Source of the DNA: Ganoderma boninense
Lineage: Eukaryota > Basidiomycota > Agaricomycetes > Polyporales > Polyporaceae
Assembly (NCBI GenBank): GCA_002900995.3
Contig: CM035306.1
Location: 2,948,100 to 3,012,099 of the forward strand
Direction: 5' to 3'
Length of the DNA stretch: 64,000 nucleotides
The position numbers were made by a program, and so were the translations under genes. The notes under the pieces are model-generated. The model was not told the origin of the DNA. It did not search any database and saw only the letters and a list, made by a program, of their open reading frames with translations. Within the stretch, counting starts at the first letter, position 1. The number at the start of each line of letters is the position of its first letter. Shown here piece by piece: positions 1-11,205 of the stretch.

Positions 1-2
1 TG

Positions 3-98
3 TTTGATCTGGTCAAAAATGAGCATCCAGACACAGAGAAGGAGGTGGAATTGACTTTTGCGGCCGGCGCGAACTCGCCGGGGAGGTGGACCAGATAG
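3..98 (+). CDS. 3' end of an unidentified gene, cut by the window edge
   Basis: One frame is open from the first bases to a TAG at 96-98 and gives about 31 residues ending in SPGRWTR. The stretch is charged (KNEHPDTEKEVE) and reads like coding sequence, while the other two forward frames stop sooner. No family can be named from so short a tail, and chance openness cannot be excluded. The upstream sequence would settle it. Confidence 0.3.
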   Translation, partial: FDLVKNEHPDTEKEVELTFAAGANSPGRWTR

Positions 99-1833
99 AT
101 TTTTTATTCCCCGGCCTGCTAAAGATTGCAGGGGCACCAAATTTTGCAGAATGCTGCGTCTAGTGTTGGTTAATGCAGTATCGCTATTACAGTGGTCAAA
201 ATATGTAGTGAGGTAAACTGGTACCATTCGCTGCGAGGTCACTTTTCGGGCGCTTAACTCCCCATATCGCACCTCTCCCTGGTTCCTCCTGCTCTTCGGT
301 GCCTCTATGAAGAGTCTGTTTATGAATAGATACTACAGTCGACTACTAAGGGGAATTTTCATCATGCTTCGAAGACTCTTCAGGACTATGAGGTTGTTTT
401 GATTTGTGTTTTAATTTATTCAGTTGTTCTCACATCTACTGTATGAAAACACCGTTTATACACTAATACATACTATGAGTCATCCTCCCAGTGTGTCCAG
501 AGTTTTTCTTGGGTGGCTGGTGGGCAAGGAAAGCAGATACTCGCCCTCGAGCAGCACGGCAGCACAGGCAGTTACTGCATTAGGCAGCCGGACATGTCCG
601 GGCCGTCAGGTCCTAGGATTCAAACTCCGTCAGGTCCTGGGAGCCTCCCCACATAGGACGACTCCCTTGCCAAATGTCAAATTTTCAAAGGCCAGCCAGC
701 GATGGCCCTGCCACAGCAGCGACATTTGTGCGAGACGCGTGTAAATTTGGCTGGAAGTGACTAGAGTGCCCGGTGGGGTCCAAGTCATCCTAAATCAGAA
801 ACAAGTTACAGCGTCCGGATACAGTTAGGAGAGGCAGCTGAGGGGCAGAACGTCTAGAATCTGATGCCTTACGCCTGTGTTTGGGGACTCCTGCATAGGG
901 AACGAACGTCCATGAGACGAAAAAGACAATTCACCGTCAAGGTAAGAAGTCCGGGAAACTCGGGGTTCGGCATCGCTACTTAGCTTCGACAGGCTTCGAC
1001 TCTGAGAACTCGCGACATATCGAATTGGATCTATGCAAAAGATGCGATCGCGAGTATTTCACCTGTGACCCATATCACGACATCATCATAACAACCCCTT
1101 CTTGGGCTCAACGATAGAGAAACTGGCTATACTTCTAAGTACTTCCTAGGTACTTACTGAAGTGCACCGGAGGCCCGCCGATGTAGGAACATAGGAGCGA
1201 CGTGTAGCAACGTGCGCAGGTGATGGTGGCGTTCGTTAACCTTGCCGAGTGCCTACTTAAATGAAGAGAATGGGGCAGGGTTCGAGAGTTGCTCCTGAAC
1301 GATCGGGTCAATGAGGGTTTGACGTTGTGTAACTCGGTGCACCAAAAACAGGAGAGCCAAGCGAAATTTGTGGATGAAAGAGGAACGGAGAGACCAAGGT
1401 AAGGTGGCCCAGGGGTGGCCTAGATTTTAGTTAGATCGTCGAGGACTTCATGCTTTCAAGCCTGACCCCTGGTGATCAGTCGAGACACCGTACGGATGGT
1501 TTAGATAGGGCAATCTGTTGGTGCGGACATATCAGTCGACAAAGCTCGATAAGAAATTCTCAATACCAAGCACAAGCCAAGCAACATCAACTGGGGAGCC
1601 GGCACGTTCACGCGGTCATGTCGCCATAACTAAGCCATATTCCTTGAACGAGGCACGCACCGCCACATCTGTGCGTGCCCATACCGCAACATGATATATG
1701 CTAGTACAAGGAGATGAGCAGAACACGCAAAAGTTGTTTAGGACCGTCGTCCACAATGTGATTCACCACGTGCGGATAGCAAGCACGCACCAACAGCAGG
1801 CGAATTCGACTCTCAATTCCATCCCGACGGCGA
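99..1833. other. intergenic region, nothing recognised
   Basis: The open frames here (for example 424-744 and 1698-1928) have no recognisable domain, no consistent splice pattern and a composition like random translation. Two near-copies of a short motif, gtcaggtcctagg and gtcaggtcctggg, lie about 30 nt apart near 605-640. I see no tRNA and no transposon ends. The right part contains the 3' flank of PRP28. Confidence 0.5.
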
Positions 1834-4664
1834 TCACCCCTGGTCTTCAGCGTCTCGCTTCCTCTTCATCTCTTTCGACACCTTGTGTTGAGCAGCCTCA
1901 TGCCTCGCAAGCTCGACAGGAACTTTAGATACTGGGCTCTTGGAAATTTCTGTTAGGAGCATCAAGACAATAACGTCAGTCGGCAAAATCTCGAGGAACC
2001 GTCGAAACATGGTTACGTGCCTTGCTTGAGATCGTACCTGCGGATGCACAAGATCGCATTAGCATAGAAAGGTGCTGCGGGGTGAATACGTACATGACTT
2101 CATCGTCATCGTTCGTCAGGAACGTGATGGCCGTTCCTTGTTTGCCGGCACGACCAGTACGACCTGAAGGCAAGATAAAGACCATTTAGACACTACGCCA
2201 ATCGTGCAGTAGACTACCGATGACATACCGATACGGTGGACGTATGCCTCGATGGTGTTAGACATCTGGTAGTTGATGACCAACGTGACATCGGAGACAT
2301 CGATACCACGACCCGCAAGATCGGTAGCCACGAGGATGTCCGAATCGCCAGTACGGAGAGACTGTAAAGCAGCTTCTCGCTGTTCTTGATTCTTGCCGGA
2401 ATGGAGCGTAGCGGCACTCCACTGCGAAGGCGGTCTCGTGAGCAAGACCACGGATCAATGGTGTGGATACGCACCCCTGCTCGGTGCAGATCCTTGGCAA
2501 CCATATCTGCGGTCTTCTTTTGGTTGACGAACACGATGATCGGTGACGCAAACTGTCCGGAGTTGAGGATCTCGAGCACCCGTTGCCTGCGGGGTTATTA
2601 GGATAACGGAATATAGACGTAAAATAACAGAACCCACTTCTTCTTTTCGTCGCCGTTGACGAATTCCACTCTCTGCTCGACGGTGTCGACGGCTCTACCG
2701 GCTTCACCAATCGTGATGATCGCGGGCTTCTTGAGATACTTCTTGGCTAATCGCTCAACAGGAGGCGGCATTGTCGCGGAGAAAAGAGTGGTCACGCGAT
2801 TTCTGCCCTTTTTGATCATCGTCTCTCCGTCTACGTCCATCTGCTCACCCTGGTCCTCGCCCTCCATGGTGTCGGAGGGGAGCTTGTCGAGGATAAAGGT
2901 CAAGTCAGCCTCGAAGCCCAGGTTGACCATACGGTCTGCCTCGTCCATGACAATGTAACGACATTGCGAGAGGACGATAACGTGCCGCTCAATGACGTCC
3001 TTGAGACGACCTGGCGTGGCGATGATGATCTCTGCGCCAGCCCGCAGGTTGAACTGTTGCTCTTCCACCGAACGCTAGAAACAAAGTCAGTCAGTCTGGA
3101 AACACATGGGTGCAGTAATGAAGACGCACACCGCCAACAATAGAGACACACGTGAAGCCTAATGGACTTGCGAACTTCTTCGCCTCGGACTCAATCTGCT
3201 GCGCCAGCTCACGCGTCGGTGCGAGGATGAGAGCGTAAGGACCGAGATGTCTGTTGTCGTCGGTGAATGGCGGAAGCTTGGAGATGAATGCCAACATCGG
3301 AATGACGAAGGCAGCCGTCTTACCGGAACCTGAATATGCCCTTTGAACACTGGTCACAGTGAAAATATGGGGGCGACGAACGCACCAGTTTCCGCAATAC
3401 CGATTATGTCCCTATTTTGTAAACCAATCGGGATAGCTTGTCGCTGAATGGGTGAGGGTTCCTTGTAACCGATCTTGTCGACGACATCGAGTATTTCAAC
3501 GGGAATGGCAGATTCCCTCCAAGACCTCAAGGGATGAGGAATGTGTCCGCCTATCAACAAAATATTATGAGTGTTCAAATGGAAGAATAACAAAGCATGA
3601 ACGCCAACCTCTCGCAGCGATACTGAAGTCTTCGCGGAAGATACGCCAGTCACGCTCCTTCATCTGGTCCAAAGATTTCTCTGACCAATGCCTCTCGTCG
3701 ATGCCGGTCCTTGCAGCCCTCCTCCTCTCTAACTGATCCGCAAGCACACTTCCTTCTGCGCCGTTCTTTCGCCCAGGCACAATAGTTCCCCCAGCGTCGT
3801 CCATACCCGCAATATGTCCACGGCCAAAACCAACTTGCGCGCCCTGACGTTGACTTCCAATAGCACTTGGCGTTTCGGCATTGTACGTATCGTCTTGCTC
3901 ATCCCAGTCGAAGACGAACTTGCGGTCATTCATTTTGCGGATTTTGCGCTTCTTCTTGTCTACGCCGAGGTAACGCGAACGAATTGCCGTCAGGTCGTTA
4001 TCAGTCATGGGCGGGTCGTACGACTGGGAAGCTTCAGCAAGGGCAGAGTTGCCGTTCCCATTGGAGGAGCCAGAAGATTGGACGAGGATTGGCGCGGAAG
4101 AAGAGGTAGGGCCAGGGGGAGGGGCCTTTCCGCGGTCTGCTCGGGGGCCTGTAGGTACGCCTTGATAGGAGCTTCCTCCTCGGCGGTCTTCGTGTGGTGG
4201 TCGTCTGTCGCGGTCGCGCCTTCCGTAACGGTCGCCTCGGTCTCGGTCCCTGTCACGATCGTACCGGTCATCGTCTACACATGCGAGGTAAGCAACACAG
4301 ATAGTAAATATAAACAAAACACTCACTACGTCCGCCGCCGCCGCCGCCGCCATAGCGCGACGCACGCTCTCGCTCCCTCTCCCGAGCCCTGATCTCTTCC
4401 GCTTCCCGTTCTAAAGCCTCGCGGTCCTGCTTGGCACGGTCTTCCTTCTCTCGCTGGTCCTTGATCTCTTGCGCACGCTTTTGGATGGCGAGTTGTGCGC
4501 GCTGCTCCCTTGTGAGGAATTTGGGCTGCACAGTAATGGTCGTTCAGTGACTCAAGCCGTCCGGAAAGAACAAGAACAAGACAAACCTTCGCAGCAGCCT
4601 CCTTCTCCTCGCGTTGTTTCTGAAGCAGGGATTCGATTGAGAGGGGTTCGGCGCGCGCCGACAT
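1834..4664 (-). CDS. PRP28: DEAD-box pre-mRNA splicing helicase Prp28 (DDX23)
   Basis: ATP-dependent RNA helicase of the nucleus. Prp28 displaces U1 snRNP from the 5' splice site so that U6 can pair. The spliced protein is about 750 residues. The N-terminal 350 residues are a charged arm (KEMKRKR-like, [11 protein letters not shown], a run of Gly encoded by GCC/GCG repeats near 4331-4352, and [19 protein letters not shown]). The helicase core follows with Q-motif region [10 protein letters not shown], motif [12 protein letters not shown] (split by an intron), [15 protein letters not shown], motif II DEAD ([12 protein letters not shown]), [14 protein letters not shown] and HRIGRTGRAG. At least eight introns are needed to join these blocks. 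The start at 4664 gives [17 protein letters not shown], a typical Prp28 opening. It is divergent from the EF-hand gene at 4955 across 290 bp. Confidence 0.95.
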
Positions 4665-4954
4665 GATGGATGTTGGTCGTGACGGTCGTGAAGGCAGTGG
4701 TGGAGGTATAATGGCAAGTGCGACTCGCGGCCTCGAGTGCTTGAGGCGCCTCGCAACAGGACCCGGCTCCGCCATGGCACGTGCGCCAAAGCCACAGCGG
4801 TCGCCATATCGGGCGAACAAGGATTCGTTTATGGATCGCATTTTGTGCTTTTACCACTGCGACTCCGGGGCGCGTCTGGGTCGCCGCCACTTCCTCTACA
4901 TCCGCGCTCGCTATCATACCCCTCTCGCCGCTCTTTGTGCGCCCACAGAGCTCG

Positions 4955-5649
4955 ATGTTCAAAATGCACCGCGATATAGAGGAACTTCGAAGCGGCACCC
5001 AGTCCCCGCGCCCCGAAACACCTGAGCCGGACTCGAGGCAGGGCAGGCGGAATCCACCCGGAGCGGGCGTGCAGCTCCTGGATGACGACGGTGCTATTTC
5101 AATACAGGTGCGCGGTCACGTATGAATGGATCTGGCGGTTTAAGGTTAACACGGGGCTGTTCAGCTAGAGTCATGTCTGAAGCATATCTTTGCCAAGTAC
5201 TGCACCCCAAAAGCATCCGCACAAAAACACGGCGATTTTCTTGAGCCTCCCGAAGGCGCGTTCCTTGCACCAGACGGGCTGGATTCATGGGCGCAAGATA
5301 CAAACGGCACGCCGTTCGATGAAGCGACGAAAGAGGAGCTGCTCGAATTCATGGACGTGACCGACGATGGAGGATTGACGTTAGTTCTGCCCTTTTTATT
5401 TTCCGTGTGATAGCAATACTTATTCGTGGTCAGATTTAAGGGCTTTATGCAAGTGTACCAATTACAGACAGAGAACGACGAGGAAGAAACATGGAGAGAT
5501 CTTGTGAGCTCTTACCGACATTAACCTTCGCCACGCTATTTCCTGACTTTTTCCTTCAGTCTGCGCACGGATTTGACCGGACACTACACCTTGTGGCCAC
5601 TAGGCGAGAAGACTCTGACAGCGAGTCTCAACGTTCTATCGAATCGTAG
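4955..5649 (+). CDS. small EF-hand-like conserved fungal protein
   Basis: Four exons (4955-5107, 5165-5379, 5434-5503, 5560-5649) join in frame to give 175 residues. The first 45 residues are Pro/Arg-rich and probably disordered. The core runs CLKHIFAKYCTPK, then a stretch with DTNGTPFDEATKEELLEF and an EF-hand-like loop DVTDDGGLTFKGF, in which the usual position-12 glutamate is Gly, so calcium binding is doubtful. QLQTENDEEETWRDL follows and the end is Ser/Glu-rich. The arrangement resembles a paired EF-hand module, but I cannot name a characterised orthologue. It shares a 290-bp divergent promoter with PRP28. The start was chosen because it is the first ATG in the frame that splices cleanly into exon 2; an in-frame ATG at 4781 is possible. 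Confidence 0.7.
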
Positions 5650-5987
5650 TGAGTTACGCGCAGTAGCTTCGTTAACTGCGGCTCATCGGCGTTTGGCAGC
5701 TCATAACAGGCAATCCTTGGACGGCCAAGTCGAGTCTGAGTTGTGCATGGCGTCCTTGGCTGCTCCTCAAGCTTTAGATCGAATGTTGCGCTCTCAAGAT
5801 GGCTCCAGATGTCACATTTGCGTGCAGCTCACATGCATCTTGCCATACGCAGGCCATCGAAATCAAGATGTGGCAAACGACGATGATGAGGGACAAGAAG
5901 GTTGACACGTTTTCTGTTTACGATATACATGTACTATGATTCAGCTAAGTATTCACCATATACCCCAAACAACTACGGCTCCCTGCC
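5650..5987. other. convergent 3' flanks
   Basis: This stretch of 338 bp lies between the stops of the EF-hand-like gene and the methyltransferase on the opposite strand. It should contain both 3' UTRs. No further gene or RNA is recognised. Confidence 0.5.
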
Positions 5988-6903
5988 TCACGTCTGCAGA
6001 ATCAACTTCCATATTTCTACATCGTCCCATTCGCCCTTCTCCCATCGAGCTCCGCCCTTCATCATGGCTTTGGCAAGTCTCTTGTGAGGAACTCGTTCCA
6101 CCTTGAAGTTCCACACCTCCTTAGCTTCGGTCAACGCACGGTTCATCATCCCGGGATCCCTGCGTTCCACACATAGATAGATCGGGGGCGCGGGGGCTTC
6201 TGGAGAGGCCGAGACGGAAAGCCTAGAGACCTCGTGAAGGGAGCGCATGAGAGGCGTGACCAGCTCAGCCAAATATAATGTGTCGGATGAGACGATGAGA
6301 TCGAATGGTGGACGCAGGATTGAATTCCGATTCTCTTCTCCTGCATTTAACGGCAAGTCGCGTTGCTGCGAGGCAATAACGTTGGGGTTATTCCACAACC
6401 AGCTCTCTGGCGGTACGGTCCAGTCGAGGACCCGAACTTGGATTGCGCCGGACCCTGGAGGAAGGCTGGCGTGATTACGGGATACGTTGGGAGAAAGGAC
6501 GGCCGAGATGACATCTTGCAGGTCGGTTGCAATCACGTCCCAGCCCATGGACGCTAAGGCGAGCCTAAGAATGGTGCGAGGTAAAAGAGTGCGTCGGAGA
6601 ACATATGGGGGCGGGCGCAGGCGAGCAAAGCGGCGATCATGGCACGCACGCGGAGAGACCGATGCCGCTTCCTAGCTCGATGGCCGTATTGGGGCGGTGT
6701 GCACCGGCAGGCAGGCCGGAGGGTGAGGCTGATTTGTTTCTGAGAAGGTCGGAGAGGTACAAGGACAGGCATTGCGCGCCTAGCCAGAGGCCGGTGCCGT
6801 TGGTCGCGCCGTTGTCAAGCTGCGTGAGATGGAAGAGGTGGGTGCGGAAGGGGTACTGGAGCAATGGAATGTGCTTTGTTTCGTGCGCGGGTCGGAGGGC
6901 CAT
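5988..6903 (-). CDS. METTL21-type (family 16) protein methyltransferase
   Basis: Predicted S-adenosylmethionine-dependent methyltransferase of the seven-beta-strand lysine-methyltransferase group (METTL21/EFM-like). Two exons join at an intron of about 83 nt (near 6565-6647) to give about 270 residues. Visible marks are the W near the N-terminus (NGTGLWLGAQ), SAM motif I AIELGSGIGLSALALAS followed by WDVIATDLQD (acidic end of strand 2), and DLIVSSDTLYLAELV, the post-II region that replaces the NPPY/DPPY type motif in this family. The substrate cannot be read from sequence; yeast relatives modify translation elongation factors. The start at 6903 (MALRPAHETKHIP) is the first ATG before the conserved region. 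It is divergent from the Rho GEF with 240 bp between starts. Confidence 0.85.
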
Positions 6904-7143
6904 GGTGGGAGCTGGACGGGGACGGGCACGAGGCAGCGGGGCGGGCGCAGTGTCGCAGCCTGAGCCTGAGCGTGTGGCTTCGAGGGCGTGACATGGCGTC
7001 ACGTCACACCCATTCGAGAGACCTGCAGCTGGACCACCTGAGCAGTGCGCGCCGTCTCCACGCTCCTCCTCCCCGCAGCCTCTGCTGATTCCTTCTCTCG
7101 ACGAGCTGCCTCCACTGCGAGGTCAGCAGCTGTACGTTACCTC

Positions 7144-10100
7144 ATGAAGGCCTTCCTCACTCGTTTGAACCGCGGCCTCGCGGGCGGCAGAGAGAAAGAC
7201 AGAGAGAAGGAGGCTCAGACTCAGAAGGAAAAGATACCCCAGCTCCCTCCCCTCAAGGAATGGCCCCCCTCAGGACTGACCTCGACCCCCAACTCAATCA
7301 ACTCATTCAAACCTCTTCCAGAACTCTCCGTGCGCCCATTGCCCCCCATCGGCGAGCCGTCGTCGTCTTCCACTGAATCCTCCCTCACGACAACACCGAT
7401 CGCTGCAAATCCACCCCTGCCTGCCACCGAAACGAAGGGTAATCTTCCTGCAGCACCAGAGCTCACACACCCGCCCGTTCCTGCCTCTGAGGGGCACCAG
7501 TCGACACGCGCCGATGGCTCGACAGACTCGGCCGGCCGCAGTTCGCGCAAGACCGCGAACGGAACGAGCTCAGATGCGCAGAAGAAAGTCGCGTTCTTAT
7601 CTCCCCCTCCAACCCCAGCACCCCTCCAAGACCGCGCCCTTCCTGGCGCAGACACGCCCACGCCCACACCTACTCCAACTGTTGCGGTCAAGTCATCTGT
7701 GTCGCGTTTCCATGCAGCTCACGGCAAGGAAACGCGTGGATCGACTTCCACTGCGGCGTCATCCCGCACTGACGTTGCCTCAACGCTCAAGTCCACAAAG
7801 CCAGCTTCTACACGGACGGCTACCTCCCCTTTCTCCGTCAAGGGCTACGAGGCGTCACTACACCAGTCTTTGCGTTCGACAACTCCGTTCTCCCAGATGA
7901 GTAATACCAGCAGCCGTATACTAGCCGCACAATCCTGGAGTGAAGGTGCGGAGGAGGATCTAGTGTCCAACCTGGGACAAAGAGAACGGACTCGGCAGGA
8001 GGTCTTGTGGGAGATCGTCGCGAGCGAGGAAAGGTGCGCACTACTCAGTTCAACATTGTTGTCGCATAGTAACCTCGGTTCAGATACGTGACCGAGCTGT
8101 TGAAGATGAAGGAGACGTTTATTGAGCCCCTTCTTCACCCATACATCGCGTCCCCAGTGTCCTCACCAACTCCCATGGACATCTATGAGGACCTTATTCG
8201 GGCTGACACCCCTCGAGAATCCCTCGAGCACCTTCCTATTGCCGCCCGTTTCCTTGGTTCCCCCGACCGTTCCGACTCGCCAGCACCCATCACCGAGACC
8301 CCGCGAAAAGAAGACAACCATCCCAACATCGACGGAGAGTCCATGGATTCCGCCGAGGAGGATGAAGCTGAGGACCGAATGGGTGCGGCGTTCCACTCGT
8401 CACGGCAGAAGACCGTTACTATGTCGCTGGCGGCAAAACACAACCATCCGCGATCGCCTTACGGCACCACGGCGGCGAGGTCGGGGAAGAGCAAGTTTGG
8501 CACTTCGGTCCCTTTCCCGACCCGGTCTCATCAGTCGCTACCTCCACCGCCCCGCGCAAATCTGATGACTTCCTCCACGCATTCTCTGGGAAGGCAATCT
8601 TTCATGGCCGAAAGTCAACGCGAGTACGAGCACTCGCCTCCGTCCATGAGGACGACTGGCACAGGCACATCTCGCGTGCTTCGGAAGTTTAAGAAGAGCA
8701 GCACCGGTCCCGATACCATCGTCCATGGGGCGGTACCTCCGGCGCAGCTACCGGAAGACCTCCGGAAGTGTCTAGAGGTCATCGAGGGAGGAATTTTGGA
8801 TGGCCATATTCGCCTGAGCGAAGGCCTTCGAAAACGCTACGAGGATCAGTACCCGCTCGTCCGATCATTGGCCGACGTATTTGTGACGAACGTGAGTGTC
8901 CTGGTTAGCTAGGTTGCTTCTTCCCATACTAATCTGCCGTAGTCCCATATCCTTCACGGATACGCCACCTATGTCATGCATTTAGAACGCGCGTTGGAGC
9001 AAGTCGACAACGCCCTCTCGACGGCCAGCAAGAAGCCGAAGAAGCAGGATGCAGACCAGTGGCTCAAGATCTGCCAGTACTTGCAGAAGCTTGAGATCAC
9101 GGCATCGGAAAAGGGCGAAACCGGCCTTGCCATCTCGCTCTCGAAACCGTTCCAGCGGCTGCTCAAATATCCCCTGCTCTTCCAGAACCTCCTCTATCAC
9201 ACCGATCCCAGCACGTTCGAGTACGAGAGCACGCTCCAGATGGTTGCCGAGGTCGAGACAATCGTGCGGAGCATCGAGGACGAGAAGATCCAGAAGGAGG
9301 AGCGTGACAAGACGCGCGACGTTTTCGCACGTATCGAGAGCCTGGACAAGGTCAAGCAACTCATGGTTCCCAAGCCTTCACGCGTGCTCGTCGAGGAGCG
9401 GCCAGTCGTCGGTGTCAACCCCCTTACGGACCCGACGAGAGCAGAGTCGTCGCGATCTACTGCGTCCCCTCCCCTCTCGTCGCAAAACTCTAGGAATGTC
9501 AAGGGCAAGACATCCTTCAAGAGGCTTAGTGATGTGCTTCAGTCGGGCAGTAGCGGAATCGGGGGAAAGAAGGACTTGTGGTTAGTAGTGTTCAATGACG
9601 TCGTGCTGCGATGTCAACGAACGGGCACGACGTCGCTGCCACTGGTCTCAGGGAGTGCGAACTCGCGAGCAAATTCGCTTCCTGAACTCCAGGGGAAGGC
9701 GAAGTACGCGACGACCGGCCGGAGAGGCCCGACTACCAAGCCTCGAAACCTGTACAAGTTCTTGAAGGTGAGTTTTCTGCTCTTCCATTCGCCAGAAATG
9801 GGGCTGACTCCCAACAGATCGAGACTTGGGACATCGGCGACGTCGTGCAACCTCGGGAAGGCGTTGTCTCCATGGAAGAGTATGTTTTACGATATATGTG
9901 TGCTGCGCAGTGCTGACACTAAGATTAACGTTTTAGGGTTGCGAAGTCCCGACAACAGGTACACAACGGTGGCGTTCAACCTCGCATCGTTCCCATGCCG
10001 ACCGAAGAGGAGGAGGAAGCTGCCAATGACTCGGATGATTCTGACCGCAAGAGTAAGATGAGCTTCTCATACTGGGGTGCCGATAAGGTCACCCTCCAGA

Positions 10101-10558
10101 AGCCCATCGTCAAAGCGAGGGCTCCCGCGACGAATGGAGGCCGACGTACGGTAACACCGACGACGGCGTACGCCCGCGAGTCCTCGGCGAACGCGAAGTT
10201 CGGCACTCGCCTCAATATTCAAGACGCTCCTCATCAAGCTCCGCGCCCGGCCAGTCGGCGTACAGTTGCGACACCTGTCAATCGCAAGGTGACCCCGCAT
10301 TCCGATGAAGGCCATTCTGTTAGGGTTACCATCACTCGGGACCGTCCGACATGGGACAGCAGCACCCGCGCAACCACCACCCCTCTACCCAACAAGCGCG
10401 CCCGCAACGTATCGCAGACCAGCGCAGCCACACGCGTCACGACGACTCCCAACACAAACAAGACCCTGGCTTCTCCGGCGCCGTCCGAGGACTCTGGTGT
10501 GGGTTTCATCCGCAACATGGTCAACCAGGACCCTTCCTTGAACCGTCTCATTCCATAG
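7144..10558 (+). CDS. Rho guanine-nucleotide exchange factor (DH-PH)
   Basis: Activates a Rho-family GTPase by GDP/GTP exchange at the cell cortex. About 950-1000 residues from five exons. Residues 1-280 are Ser/Pro/Thr-rich and disordered. The Dbl-homology domain opens with RQEVLWEIVASEERYVTEL (intron from 8035) and FIEPLLHPYI. A low-complexity insert of about 200 residues follows before the rest of the domain resumes (LRKCLEVIEGG, LSEGLRKRYEDQYPLVRSL, ISLSKPFQRLLKYPLLFQNL). That last block is the signature DH helix. A PH-like region follows (KDLWLVVFNDVVLRC; LYKFLKIETWDIGDV; SFSYWGADKV), itself interrupted by Ser/Arg-rich segments. The tail is Thr/Arg-rich. An upstream in-frame ATG at 7045 would add 33 residues; I prefer 7144 because it opens directly on MKAFLTRLNRGL. 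Confidence 0.9.
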
Positions 10559-11205
10559 ATCGTGCTATGGCCGTTCATGTTCCATAACTCTTGTTCATGC
10601 ATCTTCACGCGCGTTTTTCACGCTTTCACGGATTAATTTACGACCAACTCAGTTCCATCTCTATCTCTATGATCGCACTCGCACACGGGCCGTTCTTGTC
10701 GTGCTGATATGCTGTTACATCCTTGCCGCGAATCTTCTCGTCTCATCGTCCATCGCCAATTGTTCATTGTCATTTGTCACTAAGTACCCCAGTAGTTGAC
10801 GATACCATAGCACTCCTTAGTCTCTTTATTCATCAGGCACGCGTTCCCTCTAATTATTGTCCGTCGTCCCGTCCGCTCGCTCACTTGTCGTGCTGTCCGT
10901 TTACAACTCATCGATTCCCCATTACAGCTGCATGCAGAGGCTCTCTCTCCCTCCGGATCTCCCCGCCGCTCGGTGTTCCCAGTCTTCTCCCAGAGATGCG
11001 CATATACTTATGCAGTAGGTTCCAAACTTCCAGTTACCCAGCCCTCCCGCATGGACTTCGCATGCACACACGCTCGTTCCCCGCGTCTGTCAGATTATAA
11101 TACCGTCTAGATTCCCCCTGTAGCAGTGTTACTCTTCGCAACGCTTCTATCCTTCGCGCCGTCCTCGGGTCCGCCCCGCATCCACACGCCTGCGCCCGCA
11201 GCCTC
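10559..11205. other. convergent 3' flanks
   Basis: This 647-bp gap lies between the ends of the Rho GEF and asparagine synthetase. It is pyrimidine-rich on the plus strand and holds no recognisable reading frame or RNA. Confidence 0.5.

Noticed and set aside
424..744. Open frame of 106 codons near the left edge
   Set aside because: No domain, no homology I can recall, biased toward Ser/Arg/Thr as in random GC-rich sequence, and no promoter or splice context.
7045..7143. Upstream in-frame start for the Rho GEF
   Set aside because: The added 33 residues are Arg/Ala/Ser-rich and look like translated 5' UTR. The ATG at 7144 begins a charged, protein-like N-terminus. The upstream start is not excluded.
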